This document shows positions 42,633-51,228 of a stretch of 64,000 nucleotides of DNA, piece by piece. The notes below the pieces were generated by a model. That model made no database searches. It was not told where the DNA came from and saw nothing but the letters and a program-made list of their open reading frames with translations. The stretch spans positions 24,778 to 88,777 of the forward strand of contig JAPLDI010000045.1 in NCBI GenBank assembly GCA_026391795.1, in the 5' to 3' direction. Numbering within the stretch: the stretch's first letter is position 1; each line of letters begins with the position of its first letter. The position numbers and the translations under genes were made by a program. The DNA is from Bacteroidota bacterium (GTDB lineage: Bacteria; Bacteroidota; Bacteroidia; Bacteroidales; FEN-979).

Positions 42633-45600
42633 ATGCAGAATAAAGGTACGGTTCAATTTTTCGCGGTCATTTTTGCTTTAGTTTGTTTGTTTCAGCTTTC
42701 CTTCACATTTATCAGCTGGAGGTACCAGACCAAAGCTGACGATTACTCGACAGCCCCGTTAGTAAAGGATATGGCGGTAAAACTTGCAAAAGGAAACTCA
42801 TTGCGCCAGGAGTTCATTTACGATTCATTGGTAAAATCCAGGCTTGAATATTTCAATGACTCCATGGCAAATGTCACGGTATTCAACATGCTGATCAAGA
42901 AATACACCCTGAAGGATGTTCGTGAACGCGAGATCAACCTGGGACTTGACTTAAAAGGCGGTATGAACGTTACGATGGATGTATCCGTTCCCGAGATCAT
43001 CCGTGCCTTATCCGGAAACAGCCAGAACCCGATTTTTGTAAAGGCCCTGCAGAAAGCAATTGAAAAAGAGAAGAGCAGTACGGCCGACTTCGTTGATCTG
43101 TTTGACCAGGCTTTCAAGGAAACGGATCCGAATGCCAAGCTTGCATCGATCTTCAATACCGTTGAATTAAAAGACAGAATTAATTATAATTCCACAAATC
43201 CCGAGGTGATCAAAATCCTCCGTGATGAAACCAACGCAGCGATCGACCGTACCTTCCAGATCCTCCGCACCCGTATTGACAGGTTCGGTGTTACCCAGCC
43301 CAACATCCAGAAGCTGCAGACAGCCGGCCGTATCCTGATCGAGCTTCCCGGGATCAAGGAGCCTGAGCGTGTCCGTAAACTCCTGCAGGGTACTGCACAG
43401 CTCGAGTTCTGGGAAACCTACCAGTTTCCTGACCTTGCCGCTTCCTTCAACGAAGCCAATAAAAAACTTATCTCCATCCTCAGCACCGGCGGCGATACCA
43501 CGATGTCAGACAGCCTGAAGAAGGATACAACCCATGTTGCAAAAGCTGTAGAAAAATTGCCTACAGTAGCCGAAAAGAAAGAGACCGGCAAAAAAGAAAC
43601 TGCAAAGAAAGAGAAAGAGACCAAAAAAGAGGTTGCGGAGAAAAAAGTAGTCGCCAAAGCCGATACAGGAAAAAAAGAAAATGCCTTGCTGAAACAGCTT
43701 GGAAAAGACACCGCATCAAAAGGCATCAATGCCAAACGCAATAAATCCATTGAAGAATCTGCCAAGACAAACCCCCTGTTCACTTACCTGAACCCACCCA
43801 TCTACCAGAACAAGGAAGGGAAGTATGAGCAGGGTCAGACTGCCATGGTTGGCCGCTCCATGATCAAGGATACGGCACGTGTCAATTATATGATGCGCCT
43901 TGTCAGAAGCATCTTTCCACGTGATGTGAAGTTCGCATGGATCAACAAGCCAAGGACCGATCAGAAAGAGATCCTCGACCTGGTTGCATTAAAGGTAACT
44001 TCCCGCGACGGCACGCCGGCGATGGGAGGAGATGTGATCACAAATGCCCGCCAGGATTACAGCCAGAACGGAGAGGTCGAAGTTTCGATGTCGATGAACG
44101 GTGAAGGCGCCCGGGTTTGGAAACGGCTCACCGGCGACAACATCGGGAAACAGATTGCCATCGTCCTCGACGGATATGTCTATTCCTATCCCAACGTCAA
44201 AGGCGAGATCCCCAACGGTTCTTCCTCCATCAGCGGCGGCAGCATGACCGTTGAAGAGGCGCAGGACCTTGCAAACATCCTTAAAGCGGGTAAACTCCCG
44301 GCTCCGGCAAGGATCGTGGCAGAAGAAGAGGTAGGACCCTCACTCGGCCGTGAATCCATCTCTGCCGGTCTGATCTCATTCATCATCGCATTCATCGGGG
44401 TGCTGTTATACATGTCGCTCTATTATAACGGGGCAGGACACGTTGCCGACATTGCACTTTTTGCCAACGTATTTTTCCTCTTCGGTGTGCTCGCCTCCAT
44501 TGGCGCAGTTCTCACCCTTCCTGGTATCGCCGGTGTTGTGCTGACACTCGCCATGGCGGTCGACTCGAACGTTATTATCTATGAACGAATGCGTGAAGAA
44601 ATGCGAGCGGGGAAAGGCCTGCGGCTCGTGGTCAAGGATGGTTTCCACCATGCCCTGTCGGCCATCATCGACGGCCACGTCACCACCATTCTTACCGGTA
44701 TTGTTCTCTATATCTTTGGTTCAGGCCCTGTACAGGGATTTGCAACAACCCTTGTTCTTGGTCTGCTTCTCTCCCTGTTCTCCTCCATCTTTATTGCACG
44801 CCTCTGTTTTGAGTGGATGCTCGACCGGAACATGAACATCACCACCGGGAACAAGTACACACAGAATGCCTTTCAGAACACCCATATCAACTTTATCGGA
44901 CTCAGAAAGAAGATGTACATCCTCTCGATCTGCATCATCATTCCCGGTATCTTCAGCATCTTCATCCGCGGACTGGATCCGGGACTGGATTTCACAGGAG
45001 GAAGAAGTTATGTGGTTCGTTTCGATCAGAATGTTTCGACCAACAAACTGCGTACAGACCTTGGCAAGGTGCTTGGCGAAGCCCCTGAAGTGAAGACTTT
45101 CGGCCCCAGGAACCAGGTCAAGATCACCACGAAATTCATGATCAACGATAAGTCACAGTCAGCCGACTCGATCGTCAACGCAAGGGTATTTGCAGGTGTC
45201 AGGGGTTCCTATCAGAAACCGATCACACTCGAAGATTACAAGTCGAACGATCCGAAGAAGATCATCGGCGAGTTAAGCCATCAGCGGGTTGACCCGACCA
45301 TCTCCTATGCCCTGATCTGGCAGGCTGTATTTGCCGTATTCTTCTCACTGGTCATCATCTTTATCTACATCGCCATCCGGTTCAAGAACTGGCAATACGG
45401 ACTTGGCGGTGTGATCTCACTGTTCCATGATACCCTGATTATCATCACTGCATTTACCCTGTTCCATGGCATCCTGCCCTTCGGCATGGAGGTCGACCAG
45501 TCGTTCATTGCGGCCCTGCTGACCATTATCGGGTATTCCATCATGGATACGGTTATCATCTTCGACAGGATCCGTGAATATACGCACCTCTATCCCAAGC

Positions 45601-45860
45601 GGGAACTTTCAAATAACATCAACGCCGCCATCAACAGCACACTTGGAAGAACTATCAACACTTCAGGTATCACCCTCGTGGTTCTGATTGTGATCTTTAT
45701 CTTCGGCGGTGAGGTGTTGAGGGGATTCATGTTCGCCTTGCTGATCGGGGTTATCTCCGGGACCTATTCTTCGGTATTCAATGCCACGCCGATCGCCTAC
45801 GACCTGATCACGTGGAAAAGAAGAAGGAAGGAAAAGAAGGAACTGGCCTCTAAAAAATAA
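42633..45860 (+). CDS. secDF: Protein translocase SecD-SecF fusion
   Basis: 1075 residues; SecD and SecF are fused as in Bacteroidota. The SecD half (~1-730) has 'GLDLKGGMNVTMDVSV', 'RTRIDRFGVTQPNIQKLQTAGRILIELPG', 'GPSLGRESI...AGLISFIIAF' and 'TLPGIAGVVLTLAMAVDSNVIIYERMREE'. The SecF half (~760-1075) has 'GLDPGLDFTGGRSYVVRFDQ' and 'IGYSIMDTVIIFDRIREY', with twelve membrane helices in all. An unusual Lys/Glu-rich low-complexity insert occupies ~300-360 of the periplasmic SecD region. It uses proton-motive force to pull secreted proteins to completion. The YbjN-like gene follows after 43 bp. Confidence 0.97.
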   Translation: MQNKGTVQFFAVIFALVCLFQLSFTFISWRYQTKADDYSTAPLVKDMAVKLAKGNSLRQEFIYDSLVKSRLEYFNDSMANVTVFNMLIKKYTLKDVREREINLGLDLKGGMNVTMDVSVPEIIRALSGNSQNPIFVKALQKAIEKEKSSTADFVDLFDQAFKETDPNAKLASIFNTVELKDRINYNSTNPEVIKILRDETNAAIDRTFQILRTRIDRFGVTQPNIQKLQTAGRILIELPGIKEPERVRKLLQGTAQLEFWETYQFPDLAASFNEANKKLISILSTGGDTTMSDSLKKDTTHVAKAVEKLPTVAEKKETGKKETAKKEKETKKEVAEKKVVAKADTGKKENALLKQLGKDTASKGINAKRNKSIEESAKTNPLFTYLNPPIYQNKEGKYEQGQTAMVGRSMIKDTARVNYMMRLVRSIFPRDVKFAWINKPRTDQKEILDLVALKVTSRDGTPAMGGDVITNARQDYSQNGEVEVSMSMNGEGARVWKRLTGDNIGKQIAIVLDGYVYSYPNVKGEIPNGSSSISGGSMTVEEAQDLANILKAGKLPAPARIVAEEEVGPSLGRESISAGLISFIIAFIGVLLYMSLYYNGAGHVADIALFANVFFLFGVLASIGAVLTLPGIAGVVLTLAMAVDSNVIIYERMREEMRAGKGLRLVVKDGFHHALSAIIDGHVTTILTGIVLYIFGSGPVQGFATTLVLGLLLSLFSSIFIARLCFEWMLDRNMNITTGNKYTQNAFQNTHINFIGLRKKMYILSICIIIPGIFSIFIRGLDPGLDFTGGRSYVVRFDQNVSTNKLRTDLGKVLGEAPEVKTFGPRNQVKITTKFMINDKSQSADSIVNARVFAGVRGSYQKPITLEDYKSNDPKKIIGELSHQRVDPTISYALIWQAVFAVFFSLVIIFIYIAIRFKNWQYGLGGVISLFHDTLIIITAFTLFHGILPFGMEVDQSFIAALLTIIGYSIMDTVIIFDRIREYTHLYPKRELSNNINAAINSTLGRTINTSGITLVVLIVIFIFGGEVLRGFMFALLIGVISGTYSSVFNATPIAYDLITWKRRRKEKKELASKK

Positions 45861-45903
45861 ATTGTTTTTTTTTTATTCAACTGTTCTTGAAAAATAGTTT
45901 TTC

Positions 45904-46392
45904 ATGAGAAGGATCATTGTGCTTGCCCTGTTCTTGTGTTCTGTCTCTACCCTCAGGCTCACTGCCCAGGTACAGACAGAACCAGGCCTCATCGTCTCCA
46001 AGGAAAATGTTACAATCGAGATGGTCAAGGCCATTTTTGAAAACTCTTTTTATGAGATCCTGAAGACGGATGCCACCTATATTCAAATCAAGGATACCTA
46101 CAACATCTACATCGACCTCAGTAAAGATAACCGCTACCTGGTCTTCTCCGTAAACTGGCCCATCGAGGATAGTTCCAGTTCCCAGGATAAACTGCTCCTG
46201 TTAAATATGATCTCCAAGGACGTTCTCCTGGTTACACCCTATTATAATGAAGGTGGAACTTCACTCATCGTAAAAGCGACGGTTTGGATTGAAGGCGGAG
46301 CTACAGTAAAAAACATTGTTCTTGCCGAGAAGATCTACGTGAAAGCCCTGAACCTGATCCTTGAGAAAGATACCAAGAAGATTATTAAATAA
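45904..46392 (+). CDS. Secreted YbjN-like protein
   Basis: 162 residues with signal peptide 'IIVLALFLCSVSTLRLTAQ'. The mature part resembles the YbjN (type III chaperone-like) fold: 'TYIQIKDTYNIYIDLSKDNRYLVFSVNWPI' followed by 'LLLLNMIS..VLLVTPYYNEGGTSLIVKATVWIEGGATVKNIVLAEKIYVKALNLI'. In YbjN proteins this is usually cytosolic, so the signal peptide is noteworthy. It lies 43 bp after secDF on the same strand, possibly one transcript. No function can be given. Confidence 0.65.
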   Translation: MRRIIVLALFLCSVSTLRLTAQVQTEPGLIVSKENVTIEMVKAIFENSFYEILKTDATYIQIKDTYNIYIDLSKDNRYLVFSVNWPIEDSSSSQDKLLLLNMISKDVLLVTPYYNEGGTSLIVKATVWIEGGATVKNIVLAEKIYVKALNLILEKDTKKIIK

Positions 46393-46730
46393 ACAGGATA
46401 AAAAAGGATCCTGTACATTTTAATTAATCAGGTTTTAGTACTTCTGCGCCTGTACCTCCCTGACATCCGGTAAGTTTCATCATCTATTCAGCATTTCTTC
46501 AGCATACCATTGCCAGGGAAACCTTGTGCAACCTTCCTGGAACCAGCTTGAAACCATCCTGTAACCAAGGTAAAACTAGGCTTGCTTGGTTATAGCTTGG
46601 TTTCAAGCTTGGTTGAAGCTTGGTTGGACACGGAACCTATTCTATCGTAACTTAAAGGAAACAGCCTACTACCGTCATCTCACATCTCGCATCTCGCATC
46701 TCACATCCTCAACTGGGTTTTCAACAATTC
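46393..46730. other. Intergenic region with a long imperfect palindrome and GATGTGAGAT words
   Basis: No ORF. 46529-46627 can fold as nested stems: AGCTTGAAACC (46545-46555) with GGTTTCAAGCT (46599-46609), and TAACCAAG (46562-46569) with CTTGGTTA (46585-46592). AGCTTGGTT recurs at 46594, 46606 and 46617. 46676-46708 carries tandem CATCTCACATCTCGC words, reverse complement of those at 51152-51195. Beyond it lie the hydrogenase operon control sites. Confidence 0.7.
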
Positions 46731-46765
46731 TTGTTATTTTATTAACATTGTGAATTATTTAACAA
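46731..46765 (+). promoter_or_regulatory. Tandem Rex-type (or CRP-type) operators upstream of hydrogenase operon 1
   Basis: TTGTGAATTATTTAACAA (46748-46765) fits the Rex pattern TTGT(G/T)AA-N4-TT(C/A)ACAA at all fourteen defined positions. TTGTTATTTTATTAACAT (46731-46748) fits at twelve. The sites abut and end 6 bp before the -33 TTG. A CRP-like reading (TGTGA-N6-TAACA) is also possible. Confidence 0.6.
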
Positions 46766-46771
46766 ATTTTC

Positions 46772-46802
46772 TTGTTAATTAAAATTAACTTTACTACTTT
46801 TG
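46772..46802 (+). promoter_or_regulatory. Promoter of hydrogenase operon 1 (-33 TTG, -7 TACTTTTG)
   Basis: TTG at 46772-46774 and TACTTTTG at 46795-46802 with a 20-bp spacer. A palindrome GTTAATTAAAATTAAC (46774-46789) fills the spacer. The leader to the first ATG is 70 bp. Confidence 0.7.
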
Positions 46803-46872
46803 CATCCGAATTCAATCATTTCTTTCTTCAGAGAGGAATCAGAATTCGGACAAAAAGAGGAAACAAGGCATT

Positions 46873-47271
46873 ATGACCAGAATCACTTCACTAAAAGATC
46901 TGCAAAGACTCAGGGATGATCTGAAGGCACAGACATCTGCCCGGTCAGACAAGGCAAATCCCGACAGCATCATCCAGGTCAAGGTTGCAATGGCTACCTG
47001 CGGAATTGCATCCGGTGCCAGGCCGGTTATGGATTACATGAAGGAAGAACTCGAAAAGAGAAACATCCACGCCCTGGTCACGCAGACAGGCTGCATGTGC
47101 TACTGTTATGCAGAGCCAACCATTGAGGTAACAATACCGGGCAAAGAGCCGGTTGTCTTCGGCTTTGTTACAACCAAAAAGGCCGACGAGATCATTGAAC
47201 GGTACATTCGGAAAGGGGAAACGGTTGAAGGCATCATTGCAAGGGATTACGAAACTATCGACAGCAAATAA
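46873..47271 (+). CDS. Thioredoxin-like [2Fe-2S] ferredoxin subunit of NADH-linked [FeFe] hydrogenase (HndB-like)
   Basis: 132 residues. A thioredoxin-like [2Fe-2S] fold with 'VKVAMATCGIASGARPVMDYM' and 'LVTQTGCMCYCYAEPTIEV', the C-x(n)-C-x3-C type site of HndB and of the N-terminus of HydB/NuoF-like subunits. In operon 2 the same domain is fused to the flavoprotein (57164-59107); here it is a separate gene 15 bp before it. It passes electrons within the hydrogenase complex in the cytosol. First gene of operon 1. Confidence 0.88.
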   Translation: MTRITSLKDLQRLRDDLKAQTSARSDKANPDSIIQVKVAMATCGIASGARPVMDYMKEELEKRNIHALVTQTGCMCYCYAEPTIEVTIPGKEPVVFGFVTTKKADEIIERYIRKGETVEGIIARDYETIDSK

Positions 47272-47286
47272 CGGAGGAACGAAGAG

Positions 47287-48750
47287 GTGGCAAAGAAACA
47301 GCTAAGGATAGCACTACGGAATTGCGGCGTCATTGACCCGGAAAGGATCGAGGAATATATTGAACGCGACGGTTACCTGGCGTTGGGAAAGGTATTGACT
47401 GAACTCAGCCCGGAAGCTGCCATTGAGATTATAAAAAAATCGGGATTGCGTGGACGTGGCGGAGGAGGCTTTTCGACCGGACTGAAATGGGACATTACCC
47501 GCAGGGTCAAAGCGGATCAGAAATACGTTGTGTGCAATGCCGATGAAGGAGATCCCGGTGCATTTATGGACCGGTCCGTGCTCGAAGGAGACCCGCATTC
47601 AGTGATCGAGGCGATGGCAATCAATGGCTATTGCACCGGTGCCAGCAAGGGGCTCGTCTACATCCGCGCCGAATATCCGCTGGCCATCGAACGGCTTAAA
47701 ATTGCCATGAAACAGGCATCGGAATGGGGATTCCTCGGAACAAACATATTGGGAACCGGTTTTAATTTCGAAATTGAGATACGATATGGCGCCGGTGCTT
47801 TCGTGTGCGGTGAAGAAACCGCTCTGATCCATTCGATGGAAGGCCTCCGCGGTGAACCTACCGTGAAGCCCCCCTTCCCTTCCGAATCGGGATATCTTGA
47901 AAAACCGACGAACGTCAACAACGTCGAAACCTATGCCAATGTTCCCGTGATCATCAACAAAGGATGGGAATGGTTCGCAGGCATCGGAACAGAAAAGTCA
48001 AAAGGAACAAAAGTCTTTGCGCTGGCTGGTAAGATCAACAAAGTAGGGCTCATTGAAGTCCCGATGGGAACAACCCTTCGTGAAGTCATCTTTGAGATCG
48101 GCGGAGGATTGCAGGATGGCGCAACCTTTAAAGCTGTTCAGACCGGCGGACCTTCGGGTGGCTGCCTGATGGAAAAGCATCTCGACATCCCCATTGATTA
48201 CGACAACCTTATTGCTGCCGGATCGATGATGGGGTCAGGAGGGATGATCGTGATGGATGATGCCAACTGCATGGTCTCCATCGCAAAGTTCTACCTTGAA
48301 TTCACAGTGGAGGAATCCTGCGGGAAATGTTCTCCCTGCCGCATCGGAAACAAAAGGTTATTCGAACTTCTTGAAAAGATCACCGGCGGAAACGGGACTC
48401 CCGAAGACCTCGACAAACTGAGGAACCTCAGTCACGTCATCAAGGACACCTCGCTTTGCGGACTAGGTCAGACTTCTCCGAATCCGGTGCTTTCCACCCT
48501 TGAAAATTTTTATGAGGAGTACAGGGAGCATGTATTCGACAAAAAATGCAGGTCAAGCGTCTGCAAATCGCTGATGATGTACATCATCGATGCCGAAAAA
48601 TGCATCGGGTGCACCCTCTGCGCACGCAATTGCCCCGTTAACGCCATTACCGGCGAACGGAAACTTGCCCATTATATTGATCCTGAGAAATGCATCAAAT
48701 GTGGCGCATGTATGGAGAAATGCAAATTCGGCGCAATTTTTATCAACTGA
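47287..48750 (+). CDS. hydB: NADH-binding flavoprotein subunit HydB (NuoF/HndC-like), operon 1
   Basis: 487 residues with a GTG start at 47287, preceded by a GAGGAACGAAGAG purine stretch. FMN/NADH site 'GLRGRGGGGFSTGLKW' (~53-68), 'CNADEGDPGAFMDRSVLEGDPH', 'GAGAFVCGEETALIHSMEG' and a [4Fe-4S] site 'ESCGKCSPCRIG' with distal 'SLCGLGQ'. Two C-terminal ferredoxin-type clusters ('CIGCTLCARNCP', 'CIKCGACMEKC') distinguish it from complex I NuoF. It oxidises or reduces NAD(H) and, in characterised HydABC enzymes, bifurcates electrons between NADH and ferredoxin. Confidence 0.95.
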   Translation: MAKKQLRIALRNCGVIDPERIEEYIERDGYLALGKVLTELSPEAAIEIIKKSGLRGRGGGGFSTGLKWDITRRVKADQKYVVCNADEGDPGAFMDRSVLEGDPHSVIEAMAINGYCTGASKGLVYIRAEYPLAIERLKIAMKQASEWGFLGTNILGTGFNFEIEIRYGAGAFVCGEETALIHSMEGLRGEPTVKPPFPSESGYLEKPTNVNNVETYANVPVIINKGWEWFAGIGTEKSKGTKVFALAGKINKVGLIEVPMGTTLREVIFEIGGGLQDGATFKAVQTGGPSGGCLMEKHLDIPIDYDNLIAAGSMMGSGGMIVMDDANCMVSIAKFYLEFTVEESCGKCSPCRIGNKRLFELLEKITGGNGTPEDLDKLRNLSHVIKDTSLCGLGQTSPNPVLSTLENFYEEYREHVFDKKCRSSVCKSLMMYIIDAEKCIGCTLCARNCPVNAITGERKLAHYIDPEKCIKCGACMEKCKFGAIFIN

Positions 48751-48764
48751 TGAGGAGGGACGAA

Positions 48765-50537
48765 ATGGAAATGATTCATCTTACCATCGACGGAAAACCG
48801 GTTACTGCCGAAAAGGGGACTACCATCCTGAAGGCTGCCAGCACCGTTGGTGTCGATATACCCACTTTGTGTTATTTTGAACTCAGGGACCTTGGCATTG
48901 AAAACAAGCCCGGCGGATGCCGCATCTGTGTGGTGGAAGTCGAGGGAAGACGGAACCTGGCCCCTGCCTGTACAACCAAAGTGGAAAACGGAATGGTGGT
49001 GAATACACACAACATAAGGGTGTTGAACGCAAGAAGAACAGTTCTGGAGCTGATCCTGTCCGATCATCCTGCAGAATGTCTGACCTGTGCCAAGAACGGA
49101 AATTGCGAGCTCCAAAGCATGGCACAGCAACTCGGAGTACGCGAACTCCCTTATACGGGTGAACAATCCACTTATCGCAAGGACACATCCCCTGCGATCA
49201 TCCGCGACGTTGATAAATGTATCATGTGCCGCAGGTGTGAAATGATGTGTAATGAAGTTCAGACGGTAGGCGCGTTATCTGCCGTCAACAGAGGTTTTAT
49301 GGCAGTAGTGGCCCCGGCATTCGAAATGAATCTCGAGAAATCTACCTGTACTTACTGTGGACAATGTGTATCTGTTTGCCCCACCGGTGCCCTGACCGAA
49401 GTTGACCACTCACGCAATGTCATCAATGCCCTTGCTGACCCTACTAAAACCGTTGTTGTACAAACAGCACCTGCTGTCCGCGCTGCATTAGGAGAAGAAT
49501 TTGGCCTTGCGCCAGGCACCCTCGTAACGGGAAAGATGGCCGCAGCACTCAGAAGACTCGGATTTAACTACGTGTTCGACACTGATTTTGCTGCCGACCT
49601 GACTATCATGGAAGAAGGAAGCGAACTACTCGACCGTCTTTCCCGTTACCTCAAGGGTGACAAGACGGTGAAGCTACCCATGCTCACCTCCTGTTGCCCC
49701 GGCTGGGTCAATTTCTTTGAACATTACTTTCCCGAACTGAGGGATATTCCTTCCACGGCCAAATCGCCCCAGCAGATGTTCGGGCCCATTGCCAAGGAAT
49801 ATTTTGCAAAAAAACTGGGAATCGACCGTAAAAACATGATCGTCGTATCGATCATGCCCTGCCTGGCAAAGAAATATGAATGCCAGCGCGAGGAGTTCAA
49901 AGTGAACGGTGATCCGGATGTGAATTATTCGCTTTCTACACGTGAACTGGCACACCTGATAAAATCTGCCAACATCGACTTTGATTCCCTGCCGGAAGAG
50001 GGCTTTGACAATCCGATGGGAGAATCAACCGGTGCCAGCGTGATTTTTGGAACGACCGGCGGCGTGATTGAAGCTGCCTGCCGCACCGCATACGAACTCT
50101 ATACCGGGAAAAAACTTAAGAAAGTTGATTTTAAAGAGCTGAGAGGATTTGAAAACATCCGTCATGCCACCATTGATTTTGACGGATTACCGATCAAGAT
50201 CGGGATCGCACATGGACTCGGTAATGCCAGGAAACTCCTTGAAGACATCAAGGAAGGAAGAAACCAGTTCCACGCCATCGAGATCATGGCCTGCCCAGGA
50301 GGATGTATCGGAGGAGGCGGACAGCCTTACCATCACGGTGATTCGGAGATCCTGAAGCAGCGTGCCGCCGCCCTCTACCGCGAAGATGAAGGCAAAGCCA
50401 TTCGGAAATCACACGAAAATCCATTCATCATCGAACTATATAAGGAATTCCTGGGAAAACCACTGGGGGAAAAATCGCATCACCTGCTTCATACAAAGTA
50501 TTTTGACAAGAGTGCAGGGGTGTTTGTGGAAGAATAA
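48765..50537 (+). CDS. hydA: [FeFe] hydrogenase catalytic subunit HydA, operon 1 (group A, NADH-linked type)
   Basis: 590 residues from ATG 48765; ATG 48750, overlapping the hydB stop, is a possible alternative. N-terminal [2Fe-2S] domain (C36, C52, C55, C69), His-ligated cluster H101-x3-C105-x2-C108-x5-C114, and two [4Fe-4S] sites (C152-C162, C195-C205). H-cluster motifs: L1 'TSCCPGW' (C310, C311), L2 'MPCLAKK' (C366), L3 'MACPGGCIGGGG' (C510, C514). Proton-path residues are kept: Glu in 'IMEEGSE' (E284, E287), C310 and S330. Catalyses reversible H2 formation. Complex with the flanking subunits in the cytosol; maturation needs HydE (10289) plus HydF and HydG. Confidence 0.97.
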   Translation: MEMIHLTIDGKPVTAEKGTTILKAASTVGVDIPTLCYFELRDLGIENKPGGCRICVVEVEGRRNLAPACTTKVENGMVVNTHNIRVLNARRTVLELILSDHPAECLTCAKNGNCELQSMAQQLGVRELPYTGEQSTYRKDTSPAIIRDVDKCIMCRRCEMMCNEVQTVGALSAVNRGFMAVVAPAFEMNLEKSTCTYCGQCVSVCPTGALTEVDHSRNVINALADPTKTVVVQTAPAVRAALGEEFGLAPGTLVTGKMAAALRRLGFNYVFDTDFAADLTIMEEGSELLDRLSRYLKGDKTVKLPMLTSCCPGWVNFFEHYFPELRDIPSTAKSPQQMFGPIAKEYFAKKLGIDRKNMIVVSIMPCLAKKYECQREEFKVNGDPDVNYSLSTRELAHLIKSANIDFDSLPEEGFDNPMGESTGASVIFGTTGGVIEAACRTAYELYTGKKLKKVDFKELRGFENIRHATIDFDGLPIKIGIAHGLGNARKLLEDIKEGRNQFHAIEIMACPGGCIGGGGQPYHHGDSEILKQRAAALYREDEGKAIRKSHENPFIIELYKEFLGKPLGEKSHHLLHTKYFDKSAGVFVEE

Positions 50538-50593
50538 AACCGTGACGGTCACGGTTTGTTGAAATGGATTTGAAAAAGCAAAAGGATTAAAAA

Positions 50594-51073
50594 ATGGCCA
50601 AGATCAAGTTATCGGAGAAGAAACTACAGGAGCTGAAGGATATCTGTACATCCTTTAATCATGAGAAAGGCGAGCTGATCAACGTGCTTCACAAAGCGCA
50701 GGGCCTGTTCGGCTATCTGCCTGCCGAGGTTCAGGAGATCATCGCAAAAGAGCTGAATGTTTCGGTAGCCCATGTATATGGTGTGGTCACTTTCTATTCT
50801 TTCTTTACGATGACGCCAAAGGGAGAGCATCCGATCTCGGTCTGTCTTGGAACGGCTTGTTATGTGAGAGGTGCTGATAAAGTACTGGAAGAGTTCAAAC
50901 GGATCCTGAACATCCAGGTAGGTGAAACCAGCGCCGATGGCAAATTTTCACTGAGCTGCCTGCGTTGCGTGGGAGCCTGCGGACTTGCCCCCGTGGTAAT
51001 GGTCGGCGAAAAAGTTTACGGACGTGTATCTCCTGACGGAGTTAAAGATATAGTTGCTGAATACCGTAACTAA
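50594..51073 (+). CDS. hydC: [2Fe-2S] NuoE-like subunit HydC, operon 1
   Basis: 159 residues. NuoE/HndA fold: helical 'LINVLHKAQGLFGYLPAEVQEIIAKELNVSVAHVYGVVTFYSFF', then thioredoxin-like [2Fe-2S] domain with C-x4-C ('CLGTACYV') and C-x3-C ('CVGACGLAP'; an extra Cys lies just before it in 'CLRCVGACG'). Electron carrier of the HydABC complex. It is last in operon 1, after hydA, whereas in operon 2 the homologue comes first. A terminator follows 33 bp later. Confidence 0.95.
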   Translation: MAKIKLSEKKLQELKDICTSFNHEKGELINVLHKAQGLFGYLPAEVQEIIAKELNVSVAHVYGVVTFYSFFTMTPKGEHPISVCLGTACYVRGADKVLEEFKRILNIQVGETSADGKFSLSCLRCVGACGLAPVVMVGEKVYGRVSPDGVKDIVAEYRN

Positions 51074-51106
51074 AGTTGAGTTTTTTGGTTAATACTTGAT
51101 GATTGG

Positions 51107-51144
51107 ACCCGCGGGATTGGTTACCCTGCGGGTTCGCTTTTTTT
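51107..51144 (+). terminator. Intrinsic terminator after hydrogenase operon 1
   Basis: Stem ACCCGCGGG pairs with CCC-(T)-GCGGGT (one bulged T), loop ATTGGTTA, then seven T. It lies 33 bp after the hydC stop. Confidence 0.88.
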
Positions 51145-51151
51145 GGTAAAA

Positions 51152-51195
51152 TGAGATGTGAGATCTGTGATGTGGGATATGAGATGTGAGATTTG
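51152..51195. repeat. Degenerate GAGATGTGAGAT words
   Basis: Four degenerate GATGTGAGAT-type words, followed by CTAATGCCTAACACCTAATACC. The reverse complement is at 46676-46708, so the two arrays flank hydrogenase operon 1 in opposite orientation. Confidence 0.75.
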
Positions 51196-51228
51196 AAATT
51201 TTGCCTAATGCCTAACACCTAATACCTA

